64,000 nucleotides of DNA from Bradyrhizobium liaoningense (GTDB lineage Bacteria > Pseudomonadota > Alphaproteobacteria > Rhizobiales > Xanthobacteraceae), in the NCBI RefSeq assembly GCF_018130825.1, contig NZ_JAFCJS010000008.1, positions 310,001 through 374,000 on the forward strand, given 5' to 3'. The notes under the pieces were generated by a model. The model worked only from the letters and a program-made list of their open reading frames with translations. It did no database searches and was not told the origin of the DNA. Shown in pieces: positions 51,731-60,565 of the stretch. The number at the start of each line of letters is the position of its first letter. Position 1 is the first letter of the stretch. The translations under genes were made by a program, and so were the position numbers.

Positions 51731-52333
51731 ATGATGGCACCAAAGGATATCATCGACACGCTCGCCGGCATCGAGCCCGGCTCCACCCTGGATGCGATCC
51801 GCGCGCGCCGCCTGCAGGCGCGCGAGAACGCGCAGAAGAGCTACCTTTCGCTGTTCGAGCCAATCGACGCCGGCGATTTTTCGCTTGCCGAACGCGCCGC
51901 GGTCGCGGCCTTCGTGACCGGGCTCCATGGCGAGTCCCCCGTCGCCGCCTTCTATCGCGAGAAGCTCGCAGCGAATGCGGATGGAGCGGCGCTGGTCGAG
52001 CCGATCCAGATCGAAATCGAGCGCGGCAAGACGTCGGGTCCCTATGGCGCCTTTCCGGCCGGACCGTTGTCGGTCGAGAACAAGGCGGGCTTGATCTATC
52101 GCGTCAGTGCGGAACGCAAGCCGCAGCTCGGCACCCGGCTGGTTGCGGCGTTCGAGCATGCGCATCTTCTGGTCTTTCGCCCGCGCGATGCCGCATCCGC
52201 CGACATGAAGGCGCTGCAGGCTGCCGGCTGGTCGACCACCGGCATCGTCACGTTCTCCCAGCTCGTTGCGTTCCTGTCGTTTCAGGTGCGCGTGGTCAGC
52301 GGCTTGCGCACGCTCGCAGCGGCAAGCGCGTAG
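51731..52333 (+). CDS. CMD-domain protein (Avi_7170-type)
   Basis: 200 residues; two ATGs in tandem at 51731 and 51734, with GAGG upstream. The helical fold is that of carboxymuconolactone-decarboxylase relatives ('SLAERAAVAAFVTGLHGESP', 'VAAFYREKLAANAD', 'LGTRLVAAFEHAHLLVFRPR', 'GIVTFSQLVAFLSFQVRVVS'), but the redox C-x-x-C-x-x-x-H motif is absent. It is therefore probably a non-catalytic partner of the next protein. It belongs to the two-gene set that follows LLM monooxygenases. The function is unestablished. Confidence 0.78.
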   Translation: MMAPKDIIDTLAGIEPGSTLDAIRARRLQARENAQKSYLSLFEPIDAGDFSLAERAAVAAFVTGLHGESPVAAFYREKLAANADGAALVEPIQIEIERGKTSGPYGAFPAGPLSVENKAGLIYRVSAERKPQLGTRLVAAFEHAHLLVFRPRDAASADMKALQAAGWSTTGIVTFSQLVAFLSFQVRVVSGLRTLAAASA

Positions 52334-52345
52334 GAGGCAGCAATC

Positions 52346-52921
52346 ATGAGCACCGTCAATCCGCCCGTCGTTTTCACCCAGGACGAGCTCGGCTGGGTCT
52401 CGTGGATCGATCCCTTGCCCGAGGCCGAGCTGACCGAGCGACACTTCGCCGGCCTCGTCGATCGCGCCCGCGCCAAGTCGGAATACTTTCGTCTCCTGGT
52501 GCGCGATCCCGAAGTGCTGGAGGCCCGCACCAAGACCGACAAGGACATCTTCTACAACGTCGCCGACGGCCTGCCGCGCGCCGAGCGCGAGCTCGCTGCC
52601 GCTGCGACCTCGCGTTACAACGGCTGCATCTATTGCGCCTCCGTGCATGCGCGCTTTGCCAGCACCTATTCCAAGCGTCGCGACGACGTGCAGCGCCTGC
52701 TCGATGAAGGCGTTGGCGCCGATCTCGGCGAGCGCTGGAATGCCGTGGTCAAGGCCTCGGTGGCACTGGCCGAGACGCCGATCGCATTCGGTCCCGACAA
52801 TATCGCCGAGCTGCGCCGCGCCGGTCTCGACGATGCCGAGATCGTCGACGTCATCAGCGGCGCCTCGTTCTTCAACTGGGCGAACCGGCTGATGCTGTCG
52901 CTCGGCGAGCCCTCGAAATAG
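52346..52921 (+). CDS. AhpD-like alkylhydroperoxidase domain protein (Avi_7169-type)
   Basis: 191 residues with the AhpD active site 'RYNGCIYCASVHARF' (C-x-x-C-x-x-x-H) in a helical fold, preceded by 'RELAAAATS' and followed by 'LDDAEIVDVISGASFFNWAN' with 'RLMLSLGEPS'. Such proteins reduce peroxides through the cysteine pair. The gene is 12 bases after its CMD partner. Pairing with a flavin monooxygenase suggests removal of peroxide or hydroperoxy by-products of that reaction, by inference. Confidence 0.85.
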   Translation: MSTVNPPVVFTQDELGWVSWIDPLPEAELTERHFAGLVDRARAKSEYFRLLVRDPEVLEARTKTDKDIFYNVADGLPRAERELAAAATSRYNGCIYCASVHARFASTYSKRRDDVQRLLDEGVGADLGERWNAVVKASVALAETPIAFGPDNIAELRRAGLDDAEIVDVISGASFFNWANRLMLSLGEPSK

Positions 52922-52979
52922 GCAATCTCACCGGCACAAGAATTGCTGCTTGTATCAACTAAAGTGGATGGAGCCGTGC

Positions 52980-54137
52980 ATGAGCAACATCGATCGTCGT
53001 ACCCTGGTCAAGGGCTCGCTTGCCGCCATGATGGCGGGCGCCGCCTTCTCGCGCAGCGCGTTTGCGCAATCCTCCGAGCCGATCCTGCTCGGCGTCAGCG
53101 GCCCCCTCACGGGACCGAATGCGCAATATGGCACGCAGTGGAAGCAGGGCTTTGATCTCGCGCTCGACGAGATCACGGCGGCCGGCGGGATCAACGGCCG
53201 CAAGCTCGCCTATCAGTTCGAGGACAGCCAGAGCGACCCACGTCAGTCGGTGGCGATCGCACAGAAGTTCGTTTCCAATCCCGCCATCGTGCTGGAGCTG
53301 GGCGACTTCTCCAGCCCCGCGTCGATGGCGGCATCGCCGATCTACCAGCGGGGCGGTCTCGTGCAGTTCGGCTTCACCAACTCGCACCCTGACTTCACCA
53401 AGGGCGGCGACTTCATGTGGAGCACGTCCGTGAGCCAGGCCGACGAGCAGCCGCTGCTGGCGGCCTATGCCGTCAAGCGCCTCGGCCTGAAGAAGCTCGC
53501 GGTGCTGCATCTCAACACCGATTGGGGCCGCACCAGCCGCGACTATTTCGTCAAGGCCGCCAAGGAATACGGCGCCGAGGTCGCGGTGACCGAGGGCTAC
53601 ATCGCGGAGGAGCGCGACTTCCGCTCCACGCTGGTGCGCGTGCGTGATTCCAATCCGGATGGGCTGATCCTGATCTCTTATTATTCGGACGGCGCGCTGA
53701 TCGCGCGTCAGGCCCGCCAGGTCGGTCTGAAGCAGACCATCTGTGCGGCAAGCTCGGTCTATTCGCCGAAATTCCTGGAGCTCGGCGGCGAGGCGGTCGA
53801 GGACGTCCATCTCGGCACGCGCTATTTCCCCGAGGATCCCAGGCCCGAGGTGAAGAAATTCATCGCCGGCTTCAAGGCCAAGTATGGCGGGCAGGAGCCC
53901 GACGCCTTCAACGCCTATGCCTATGATGCGATGAACATGGCGGCCGCCGTCGTCAAGATCGGCGGCACCGACCGTCGCGCCGTCCGCGACGCCTTCGCGA
54001 AGGTGAAGGATGTCTCGAGCGTGATCTTCGGCTCGGCGACGTTCGACGTCGAAAGCCGCCGCGTCAAGGGCGCGATGAATGCCGAGCTCGTCGTGCGCAA
54101 GGGCCAGTTCGCGCTCTGGGACGGCAAGCCGACCTGA
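52980..54137 (+). CDS. Branched-chain-type (Liv) ABC solute-binding protein
   Basis: 385 residues from ATG 52980 (GGAG about ten bases upstream). It has an export leader with 'DRRTLVKGSLAAMMAGAAFS' that could be Tat or Sec, then the LivK-like two-lobe fold: 'PILLGVSGPLTGPNAQYGTQ', 'QGFDLALDEITAAGGINGRK', 'VLELGDFSSPASMAASPIYQ', 'KKLAVLHLNTDWGRTSRDYF', 'GLILISYYSDGALIARQARQ' and 'DAFNAYAYDAMNMAAAVVKI'. Relatives bind amino acids, amides, urea or aromatic acids. It starts the four-gene Liv transporter unit that follows the LLM-AhpD genes and may bring in their substrate. Confidence 0.88.
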   Translation: MSNIDRRTLVKGSLAAMMAGAAFSRSAFAQSSEPILLGVSGPLTGPNAQYGTQWKQGFDLALDEITAAGGINGRKLAYQFEDSQSDPRQSVAIAQKFVSNPAIVLELGDFSSPASMAASPIYQRGGLVQFGFTNSHPDFTKGGDFMWSTSVSQADEQPLLAAYAVKRLGLKKLAVLHLNTDWGRTSRDYFVKAAKEYGAEVAVTEGYIAEERDFRSTLVRVRDSNPDGLILISYYSDGALIARQARQVGLKQTICAASSVYSPKFLELGGEAVEDVHLGTRYFPEDPRPEVKKFIAGFKAKYGGQEPDAFNAYAYDAMNMAAAVVKIGGTDRRAVRDAFAKVKDVSSVIFGSATFDVESRRVKGAMNAELVVRKGQFALWDGKPT

Positions 54138-54192
54138 CCTGACGGCCGGAGCACCGCTCCGGCCGCTCTTCTCTCTACGTGGGGACCAACGT

Positions 54193-56016
54193 TTGTCTTC
54201 CTGGCTCGACTACACGATCAACGGGCTGATCGTCGGCAATGTCTACGCCCTCGTTGCGGTCGGGCTCGCGCTGATCTTCGGCGTCAGCCGGCTGATCAAC
54301 TTCGCGCAAGGCTCGATCTATCTGGTCGGCGCCTATATCGGCTGGGTCGCGGTGGTGCAGCTGCATACGCCGCTGCCGCTCACCATCATCGTCGTCGCGG
54401 CGGCCGCCGCGGTGGTCGGTCTGGTCATCGAACGGTTCGGCCTGCGGCCACTGCAGAATTCGGTGCGCATCGCGCCGCTGCTCGCGACCATCGGCATCAG
54501 CTTCGTGCTCGACCAGCTGGTGATGCTGACCTTCTCGCCCAATCCGCGCGCGCTGCCGAGCCAGTTGCCCGATGTTCGCTTCCAGCTCGGCGGCGGCACC
54601 ATCGGCCCGCTTGATCTGCTCATCGCCGGCGTCGGCCTCACCAGCGCGCTCCTGCTGTTCGTGTTCCTGCGCTACAGCAAGCTCGGCTGGGCGGTGCGCG
54701 CCGCCTCGCAGGACCGCGACGCCGCGATGCAGATGGGCGTCGACGTCAACCGCGTCAATCAGGCGGTGTTCGGCATTGCCGCCGCGCTCGGCGGCGTCTC
54801 CGGCATGCTGGTCGGCATGTACTACAACCAGATCGACACCGCGATGAGCCTGCAGGCGACGCTGAAGGGCGTCGTCGCGGAAGTGGTTGGCGGCGCCGGC
54901 AACGTGCCGGGCGCGGTGATCGGCAGCCTGCTGCTGGGATTGGTCGAGAGCTACGGCGTTGCCGTATTCGGCACCAGCTATCGCAACCTGTTCGCCTTCC
55001 TGCTGCTGGTCGTCGTGCTGGTGCTGCGCCCGAATGGCCTGTTCGCCAGCGCGCGGCAGGCGCCGCCCGAGCCGCTTACCGGCACCTTCATCGCGCCGAG
55101 CCGCCCGGTGCGCATTCCGCGCTGGGCCTTGGCTGTCGCCGCCGCGATCTTCGCGGCCCTGCCGTTCTTTCCGGTGTCATTCTACGTGCTGCAAACCCTG
55201 ATCAACGCCTGGCTGCTCGGCATGCTCGCGCTCAGCCTGACGCTGGTCGCGGGCACGATGGGCCAGGTCTCGCTCGGACATGCCGCGCTGCTCGCGATCG
55301 GTGCCTATACGTCGGCACTGTTGTCGCTGACGCTCTCCGTCCCTGTCGGCCTTGCCGTGATCGGCGGCGGCCTGATGAGCGCCGCGCTCGGCACGCTCTT
55401 GATCTCGCCGTCGTTCCGCCTGCGCGGGCACTATGTCTCGATCGCGACGCTTGCCATCGGCGAGATCGTGTCGCTGGTGATCCTGAACTGGGAAAGCGTG
55501 ACGCGCGGTCCGATCGGTATCTCCGGCATCCCGCCGCTGTCGCTGTTCGGCTACGACCTGATCAGCCCGACGTCAATCTACTGGTTCAGCTTTGCCGTGA
55601 TGGTCGTGCTGGCGCTGCTGCAGGGGCGGCTGCTCACTTCGCATCTCGGCCGCAGTTTCCGCGCCATCCGCGACGACGACATCGCCGCGCGGGCCTATGG
55701 CCTCAGTCTGAACCGCTACAAATCGCTGGCCTTCATCTTCGGCGGCTTTGCCGCCGGCGTCAGCGGCGGCATCGCCGCGCATCTCTATTCCTACATCAAT
55801 CACGAGACCTTCAACACGCAGCAATCCATCCTGGCGCTGACGGTCGTCATCCTCGGCGGCCTCGGCAATGTCGTCGGCGCGATCGTCGGGGCGGTGGCGC
55901 TGGTCGGCCTGCCCGAGGTCTTCCGGATCGCGGCGGAGTACCGCATCCTGATCTACGGCATCGTGCTCTTGCTGCTGGTGCGGTTCAGGCCGCAGGGCCT
56001 GTTGGGGACGATCTGA
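54193..56016 (+). CDS. Fused LivH-LivM branched-chain ABC permease
   Basis: 607 residues from TTG 54193; upstream in-frame codons lie in the binding-protein gene, and a GGGGA ribosome site precedes the TTG. The first half is LivH ('INGLIVGNVYALVAVGLALI', 'FGVSRLINFAQGSIYLVGAY', 'VNRVNQAVFGIAAALGGVSG', 'VVAEVVGGAGNVPGAVIGSL'). The second half is LivM ('WLLGMLALSLTLVAGTMGQV', 'SLGHAALLAIGAYTSALLSL', 'RAIRDDDIAARAYGLSLNRY', 'VVILGGLGNVVGAIVGAVAL'). Normally these are two proteins; here one chain supplies the whole transmembrane channel. It overlaps the ATPase gene by one base. Confidence 0.88.
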   Translation: MSSWLDYTINGLIVGNVYALVAVGLALIFGVSRLINFAQGSIYLVGAYIGWVAVVQLHTPLPLTIIVVAAAAAVVGLVIERFGLRPLQNSVRIAPLLATIGISFVLDQLVMLTFSPNPRALPSQLPDVRFQLGGGTIGPLDLLIAGVGLTSALLLFVFLRYSKLGWAVRAASQDRDAAMQMGVDVNRVNQAVFGIAAALGGVSGMLVGMYYNQIDTAMSLQATLKGVVAEVVGGAGNVPGAVIGSLLLGLVESYGVAVFGTSYRNLFAFLLLVVVLVLRPNGLFASARQAPPEPLTGTFIAPSRPVRIPRWALAVAAAIFAALPFFPVSFYVLQTLINAWLLGMLALSLTLVAGTMGQVSLGHAALLAIGAYTSALLSLTLSVPVGLAVIGGGLMSAALGTLLISPSFRLRGHYVSIATLAIGEIVSLVILNWESVTRGPIGISGIPPLSLFGYDLISPTSIYWFSFAVMVVLALLQGRLLTSHLGRSFRAIRDDDIAARAYGLSLNRYKSLAFIFGGFAAGVSGGIAAHLYSYINHETFNTQQSILALTVVILGGLGNVVGAIVGAVALVGLPEVFRIAAEYRILIYGIVLLLLVRFRPQGLLGTI

Positions 56017-56864
56017 TGGCGGAGCAGCACAATCCTATGCTGTCCCTGCGCGGACTGACGCGCCGCTTCGGCGGTCTCACCGCTGTGGACGCCATCGATC
56101 TCGACCTCGCCAAAGGCGAGCTCATCAGCATCATCGGCCCGAACGGCGCCGGCAAGACGACGCTGTTCAATCTCGTGACCGGGCTCGACCGGCCCGACGC
56201 CGGCACTGTGCGCTTCGAAGGGCAGGACATCACCGGTCTGTCGCCGGAGCGGCTCGCCGCCGAAGGCATCGCGCGCACCTTCCAGCTCGGCCGCGTGTTC
56301 GGCAATCTCAGCGTCATGGACAACGTCCTGATCGGTGCCCATACGCGGCTGCGGTCGGTGAAGCCGGCGGTGCCGGTCATCGGTCCGTTGCTCGAACTCG
56401 GCCTGGCGCTGCTTCGCCCGGCAAGTGTCAAGGCGGAGGAGGAACGGCTGCGCGAAGAGGTGAAGGCCATCCTCGCCCGCTTCGGCGAGCGCCTGTTGCC
56501 GCGCATCGACCAGCCCGCCTACAGCCTGTCCTACGCCAACCGCCGCCGTGTCGAGATCGCGCGTGCGCTGGCGCTCAAGCCGCGCCTCTTGCTGCTCGAC
56601 GAGCCGACCGCCGGCATGAACCCGACCGAAACCGCGGAGATGCAGGCGCTTGTTGCCGAATTGAAAGCCGAAGGTCTGACCATCCTCCTGATCGAGCACA
56701 AGCTGGAGATGGTGATGCGCCTGTCCGACCGCGTCATCGTCATGGACGAGGGCAAGAAGATCGCGGCAGGGCCGGGCGACGAGGTGCGAACCGATCCCAA
56801 GGTGATCGAGGCCTATCTCGGCCATGGGCTATCAGGCGCGGCGGAGCAGGAGAGCGCGGCATGA
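56016..56864 (+). CDS. livG: Branched-chain-type ABC ATP-binding protein (LivG)
   Basis: 282 residues. Walker A 'IIGPNGAGKTTLFNLVTG', the LivG-specific insertion 'GIARTFQLGRVFGNLSVMDN' and 'LIGAHTRLRSVKPAVPVIGP', a signature loop reading 'LSYANRRRVEIARALAL' in place of the usual LSYGxQR, Walker B 'RLLLLDEPTAGMN', and the C-terminal 'GPGDEVRTDPKVIEAYLGHG' typical of this subfamily. The signature deviates (A-N for G-x), which may lower activity. Its stop overlaps the livF ATG. Confidence 0.88.
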   Translation: MAEQHNPMLSLRGLTRRFGGLTAVDAIDLDLAKGELISIIGPNGAGKTTLFNLVTGLDRPDAGTVRFEGQDITGLSPERLAAEGIARTFQLGRVFGNLSVMDNVLIGAHTRLRSVKPAVPVIGPLLELGLALLRPASVKAEEERLREEVKAILARFGERLLPRIDQPAYSLSYANRRRVEIARALALKPRLLLLDEPTAGMNPTETAEMQALVAELKAEGLTILLIEHKLEMVMRLSDRVIVMDEGKKIAAGPGDEVRTDPKVIEAYLGHGLSGAAEQESAA

Positions 56865-57601
56865 CGACGAGCGCACCCGAACCGCTGCTGGCGCTGTCTG
56901 GCGTCAACACCTTCTATGGCCAGGCCCAAGTGCATTTCGACCTCTCGATCACGGTCGCACGCGGCCACATCGTCTGCCTGCTCGGCGGCAATGCCAGCGG
57001 CAAGTCGACGACGATGAAGATCATTCTGGGCCTGGTGAAGCCACGCTCGGGTGAGGTGACGTTCGACGGCGCCTCGCTGATCGGCCTTTCCACGCCGCAG
57101 ATCGTCCGCCGCGGCATCGCCTCGGTGCCGGAAGCGCGGCGGCTGTTCGCCGACATGAGCGTGCGCGAGAACATCCTGATGGGCGCCTTCGTGCGCAACG
57201 ACCGCGATGCCGTCGCGCAGGACCTCGAGAAGATGCTCACGTTGTTCCCGAAGCTCGGCCAGCGGCTGTCGCAGCGCGCAGGCTCCTTGTCCGGTGGCGA
57301 GCAGCAGATGGTGGCGATGGCGCGCGCGCTGATGAGTCGGCCCCGGATGATCGTGATGGACGAGCCCACCATGGGCCTGTCGCCGCTCTATGTCGACCGC
57401 GTGCTGGAGCTGATCCGCACCATCAACCAGGAGGGCGTCTCGGTGTTCATGGTCGAGCAGAACGCCAGCCTCGCGCTGGAGATCGCGCACGAGGCCTATG
57501 TGCTGCAGACCGGCAAGATCGTGCTGTCGGGTCCGGCGCGGGCGTTGAAGGACGATCCGCGGGTGCGCGACGCCTATCTCGGCGGTTCCGAGGCCGCGTA
57601 G
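56861..57601 (+). CDS. livF: Branched-chain-type ABC ATP-binding protein (LivF)
   Basis: 246 residues. Walker A is 'LLGGNASGKSTTMKIILG', where the usual 'N-G-A-G-K-T' has become 'N-A-S-G-K-S', still compatible with nucleotide binding. Also present are 'RGIASVPEARRLFADMSVRE', the signature 'SLSGGEQQMVAMARALMS', Walker B 'RMIVMDEPTMGLSP' and the LivF C-terminus 'SGPARALKDDPRVRDAYLGG'. It completes the transporter. It ends four bases before the convergent HerA-like gene. Confidence 0.9.
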   Translation: MTTSAPEPLLALSGVNTFYGQAQVHFDLSITVARGHIVCLLGGNASGKSTTMKIILGLVKPRSGEVTFDGASLIGLSTPQIVRRGIASVPEARRLFADMSVRENILMGAFVRNDRDAVAQDLEKMLTLFPKLGQRLSQRAGSLSGGEQQMVAMARALMSRPRMIVMDEPTMGLSPLYVDRVLELIRTINQEGVSVFMVEQNASLALEIAHEAYVLQTGKIVLSGPARALKDDPRVRDAYLGGSEAA

Positions 57602-57605
57602 CGTT

Positions 57606-59120
57606 TCAAGCCGAAGCTGCGCTCTGCGCCGGCTCCGCCGGCAGCTCGTCGGCGTTGGGATCGCCCGGCGCGGTCGCCCAGGCCAGCTCCACCAGGGTCA
57701 CGATCCTGCGTCCGCCGCCGTCGAGCTGGACGACGATGAGACCCTGCTCCTCCATATAGCTGAGCAGGCGCTGCGCGCGGCGCAGCGAGTGCGAGCCATA
57801 GGCGCGCGCGATCGCGGCATCGCCGGGGCAGGGCCAGCCTTCCTTGGCCGCGCGCGCGATCATCATGAACACGCCCTGCATGTCGTCGGGCAGGATCGAG
57901 GCGCGCAGCGACACGTCCTGCCAGGCGTCGTCTTCAGTGAGATCGGTGCCGACGCCGGCGCGTGCATGCGTCAGCATGCGGCGGAATTCGTTGAGATCAG
58001 GCACCGCCGCCCCTAAGCCCTCGATGCGGCAACGGACCACGAATTCCTGATAGAGCACGCCGATGGCGCGGAAGCCGGCATCGGGCTCGGCGAGCACGGC
58101 CCTCAGCGTGCGATCGACGCGCTCGCGCCGCTCGGCGAGCTCCTCGGCACTGACGGGCACCTCGATCGGCTCCGCGCGCGCTTCCGGCACGGCGGCAGCC
58201 TTCGCGGCCCGGAGCTGCTCAAGCAGATCAGGCGCCGGGCGGCGTTGCGGCCGGCTGGCATCGGGCGGCGGCGCGGCCAGGATCACGGCGCGGACGTCTT
58301 CAAGCGTCGCTTCCGGCAGCGGCATCAGCCGCGGCGTGGAATTGCGCGGGGAGGTGTCGGTCGGACCGATGTTCAGACGCAGGGGACGGCGCGACAGCGC
58401 CGGTCCCAGCGCCATGAACTGGCCGCGCTCGAGATCGCGAAAGGCTTCCGCCTGCCGCCGCTCCATGCCGAGCAGGTCGGCGGCGCGCGCCATGTCGATG
58501 TCGAGGAAGGTGCGGCCCATCAAAAAATTCGAGGCTTCCGCGGCGACGTTCTTGGCAAGCTTGGCCAGCCGCTGCGTTGCGATGATGCCGGCGAGCCCGC
58601 GCTTGCGGCCGCGGCACATCAGGTTGGTCATGGCGCCCAGCGACAGCTTTCGCGCTTCGTCCGACACTTCACCCGCGACCGCCGGCGCAAACAGCTGGGC
58701 CTCGTCGACCACCACCAGCATCGGGTACCAATGGTCGCGGTCGACGTCGAACATCCCGCCGAGAAAGGCCGCGGCGCGCCGCATCTGGTTCTCGGCATCC
58801 AGCCCTTCGAGATTGAGCACGGTGGACACGCGATGCAGCCGCGCGCGCTCGCCGGCGACCTGAAGGCCGCGCTCGGTGTGGTCCTCGGCGTCGATCACGA
58901 GATGGCCGAAGCGTTCCGCCAGCGTGACGAAATCGCCTTCGGGGTCGATGATGGCCTGCTGTACCCAGGGCGCGCTCTGCTCGAGCAGCCGCCGCAAGAG
59001 ATGCGACTTGCCGGAGCCCGAATTGCCCTGCACCAGGAGACGGGTCGCCAGGAGTTCCTCGAGGTCCATGGCCGCCGCGGCACCGGCCGTGGTCAGCCCC
59101 ATCTCGATCGCAACCGTCAT
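57606..59120 (-). CDS. HerA/DUF87-type P-loop ATPase, function unknown
   Basis: 504 residues. The RecA-fold N-terminal half has Walker A 'QGNSGSGKSHLLRRLLEQS' (residues 32-39), 'IIDPEGDFVTLAERFGHLVI', Walker B 'MLVVVDEAQLFAP' (D139-E140) and 'RGRKRGLAGIIATQRLAKLA' with the HerA/FtsK-like glutamine-arginine motif. A variable region follows (Pro-rich near 285-300), then a C-terminal winged-helix-like segment 'AIARAYGSHSLRRAQRLLSY' and 'EEQGLIVVQLDGGGRRIVTL'. HerA relatives translocate DNA with NurA nuclease; no NurA or defence partner is adjacent. I regard it as a housekeeping protein of unknown role. Confidence 0.8.
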   Translation of the reverse strand: MTVAIEMGLTTAGAAAAMDLEELLATRLLVQGNSGSGKSHLLRRLLEQSAPWVQQAIIDPEGDFVTLAERFGHLVIDAEDHTERGLQVAGERARLHRVSTVLNLEGLDAENQMRRAAAFLGGMFDVDRDHWYPMLVVVDEAQLFAPAVAGEVSDEARKLSLGAMTNLMCRGRKRGLAGIIATQRLAKLAKNVAAEASNFLMGRTFLDIDMARAADLLGMERRQAEAFRDLERGQFMALGPALSRRPLRLNIGPTDTSPRNSTPRLMPLPEATLEDVRAVILAAPPPDASRPQRRPAPDLLEQLRAAKAAAVPEARAEPIEVPVSAEELAERRERVDRTLRAVLAEPDAGFRAIGVLYQEFVVRCRIEGLGAAVPDLNEFRRMLTHARAGVGTDLTEDDAWQDVSLRASILPDDMQGVFMMIARAAKEGWPCPGDAAIARAYGSHSLRRAQRLLSYMEEQGLIVVQLDGGGRRIVTLVELAWATAPGDPNADELPAEPAQSAASA

Positions 59121-59225
59121 GTCCCCGACTCAAGTCCCCATCATCCGCGGACAGGGGCTTATCAATCCCGCCGCGGCGCGTCGAGCGCTGCAGCGCGAAT
59201 CAGGCCGCGTTGCCCACGGTGGCGT

Positions 59226-60044
59226 TCAGGCGTGATTCGAGAGCCCTAGAAGTGCGGGCCGGTAGGGCGGTTGCGGATCGTCGTCCTCGTTCTCTGGAAT
59301 CGCACAGGAGCCGAACTCCTGCCTGATCCGCTCGATTTCGGCGATGCGCGCGTGCAGCCGCTGCAAATGCTCAGGCGACCTTGCCCGCCAGAACCGGAAG
59401 GTGTCGGCGGTGAGCGGCAGGAACGCCGTTCCGAACAATGTCGGCTCGGGAACGACGGTGCGTCCGAGCAGCAGGAACCGCTCGGCTCCCGAGACGACAA
59501 GGGTCGCGTAGCCGCGATTTCCGATTCGCCTGATCCCGTTCAGCGACCATTCGGCGAGCTTGCTGAAATACGGCTCCTCGCGCCAGCGATCGGGGCAATC
59601 GTCATCGACCGTGACATTGACGGCGTCCTGGCTGAAATGCACCACGATGCCCGACTTCGCCGGGAACCAGTCGTCGTCGAGATGGCCCTGCAGCCAGGCG
59701 CAGACGAAGGACCGGCACATTTGCGGACGGCGCTCGTAGATCGTGCACCCCGTGCCGGCCTGCCAATGCCGGCACAGCTGGTTCACCGGCTTGTCGACGC
59801 CCGCCACCTCGAGGATGTCGCAGCAGGCGTTGCACGATCCGCATTCCCGGGCCGGCCGCGCCGTCTTCGGCAGGCCGGTCGCACGAAAGCCCTGGCCGTC
59901 GCGGACCAGCAGCTTCTGCTTCTCCAGCGCGATCAGAGCACGTTCGATCTTGAGACGGGAAAGCCCGGTGGCGTCGATCACGCCCTTCATCGTCGTCGCG
60001 CCGGCCTCGACCGCGCGGACGACGCTCAGCATCGCCTGGTCCAT
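59226..60044 (-). CDS. Winged-helix plus YkgJ-type cysteine-cluster protein
   Basis: 272 residues from ATG 60044. Residues about 8-50 look like a winged helix ('VEAGATTMKGVIDATGLSRL', 'KIERALIALEKQKLLVRDGQ'). The central part is the YkgJ/Fe-S-type cluster 'ECGSCNACCDILEV', 'LCRHWQAGTGCTIYERRPQM' and 'CRSFVCAWLQG', eight cysteines that probably bind zinc or an iron-sulfur cluster. The C-terminal 130 residues are unassigned. The combination suggests a metal- or redox-responsive factor, but YkgJ proteins have no established role. An unusual palindrome lies upstream of its start. Confidence 0.75.
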   Translation of the reverse strand: MDQAMLSVVRAVEAGATTMKGVIDATGLSRLKIERALIALEKQKLLVRDGQGFRATGLPKTARPARECGSCNACCDILEVAGVDKPVNQLCRHWQAGTGCTIYERRPQMCRSFVCAWLQGHLDDDWFPAKSGIVVHFSQDAVNVTVDDDCPDRWREEPYFSKLAEWSLNGIRRIGNRGYATLVVSGAERFLLLGRTVVPEPTLFGTAFLPLTADTFRFWRARSPEHLQRLHARIAEIERIRQEFGSCAIPENEDDDPQPPYRPALLGLSNHA

Positions 60045-60123
60045 CGTCTTTTCTTGTTGTTGTCGTCCGATTCCGGACGCCGGCATCGCAGGCCGGTGCC
60101 GGGGAGTGGCGGCGAGTTGCCGG

Positions 60124-60149
60124 TTGTGAAGATAATTATTTACTCACAA
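60124..60149 (-). promoter_or_regulatory. AT-rich inverted repeat upstream of the cysteine-cluster gene
   Basis: TTGTGA (60124-60129) and TCACAA (60144-60149) are separated by 14 AT-rich bases containing TAATTAT. It lies about 80-105 bases before the ATG at 60044 on the minus strand, where a promoter is expected. The spacing does not fit CRP or FNR. Confidence 0.4.
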
Positions 60150-60565
60150 AGCTATCTTTCTCCTTTTTGTCGAACAACAAGCTGAGCCCGACATGCACGC
60201 ATGCAGCACTTGCGCAAATGCGGGATCAGGCATGGCGATCACGATCGCTCTGCGAAGGGGTTTGCAAACGCAAGACGCGGGCGACCGGCTCAATTCGCCC
60301 TCAAGCGCGGCCATTTCGGCGCCGCGCTGCGCCAGGAGAGGAGGCGCGACACGCATTGTCGTCACGCAGTCGTGATATCTGCGGTGCGTACGCTCGCGCC
60401 GCGTGAGGCGACACGTTTGCGTGATGAGGCGTGCTCGACAACGACATCGCGCCGCGTTGCTGCTGCATCACACCGGGAACAGCCTCTCGTGGGACGAGGA
60501 GGGACGCCGCATCATCGCGTGACCCAGATCAAGGCCTGCCGGCGCGTTGCCTGCTAGCCGAGGGC
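60150..60565. other. 416-base stretch without a supported gene
   Basis: Short open frames on both strands have no ribosome sites or recognisable motifs. No tRNA, small RNA or repeat was identified. It presumably holds promoters for the flanking divergent genes. Confidence 0.4.

Noticed and set aside
54079..54192. ATG at 54079 as start of the fused Liv permease
   Set aside because: It lies inside the upstream binding-protein gene and gives a nonsense leader; TTG 54193 starts right at the first membrane helix with a ribosome site.
57606..59120. HerA-like ATPase as part of an anti-phage defence system
   Set aside because: No nuclease, SIR2, NurA or other defence partner is adjacent; neighbours are an amino-acid-type transporter and a cysteine-cluster protein.
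60124..60149. CRP or FNR binding site
   Set aside because: CRP sites need TGTGA-N6-TCACA and FNR TTGAT-N4-ATCAA; the 14-base spacing here fits neither.
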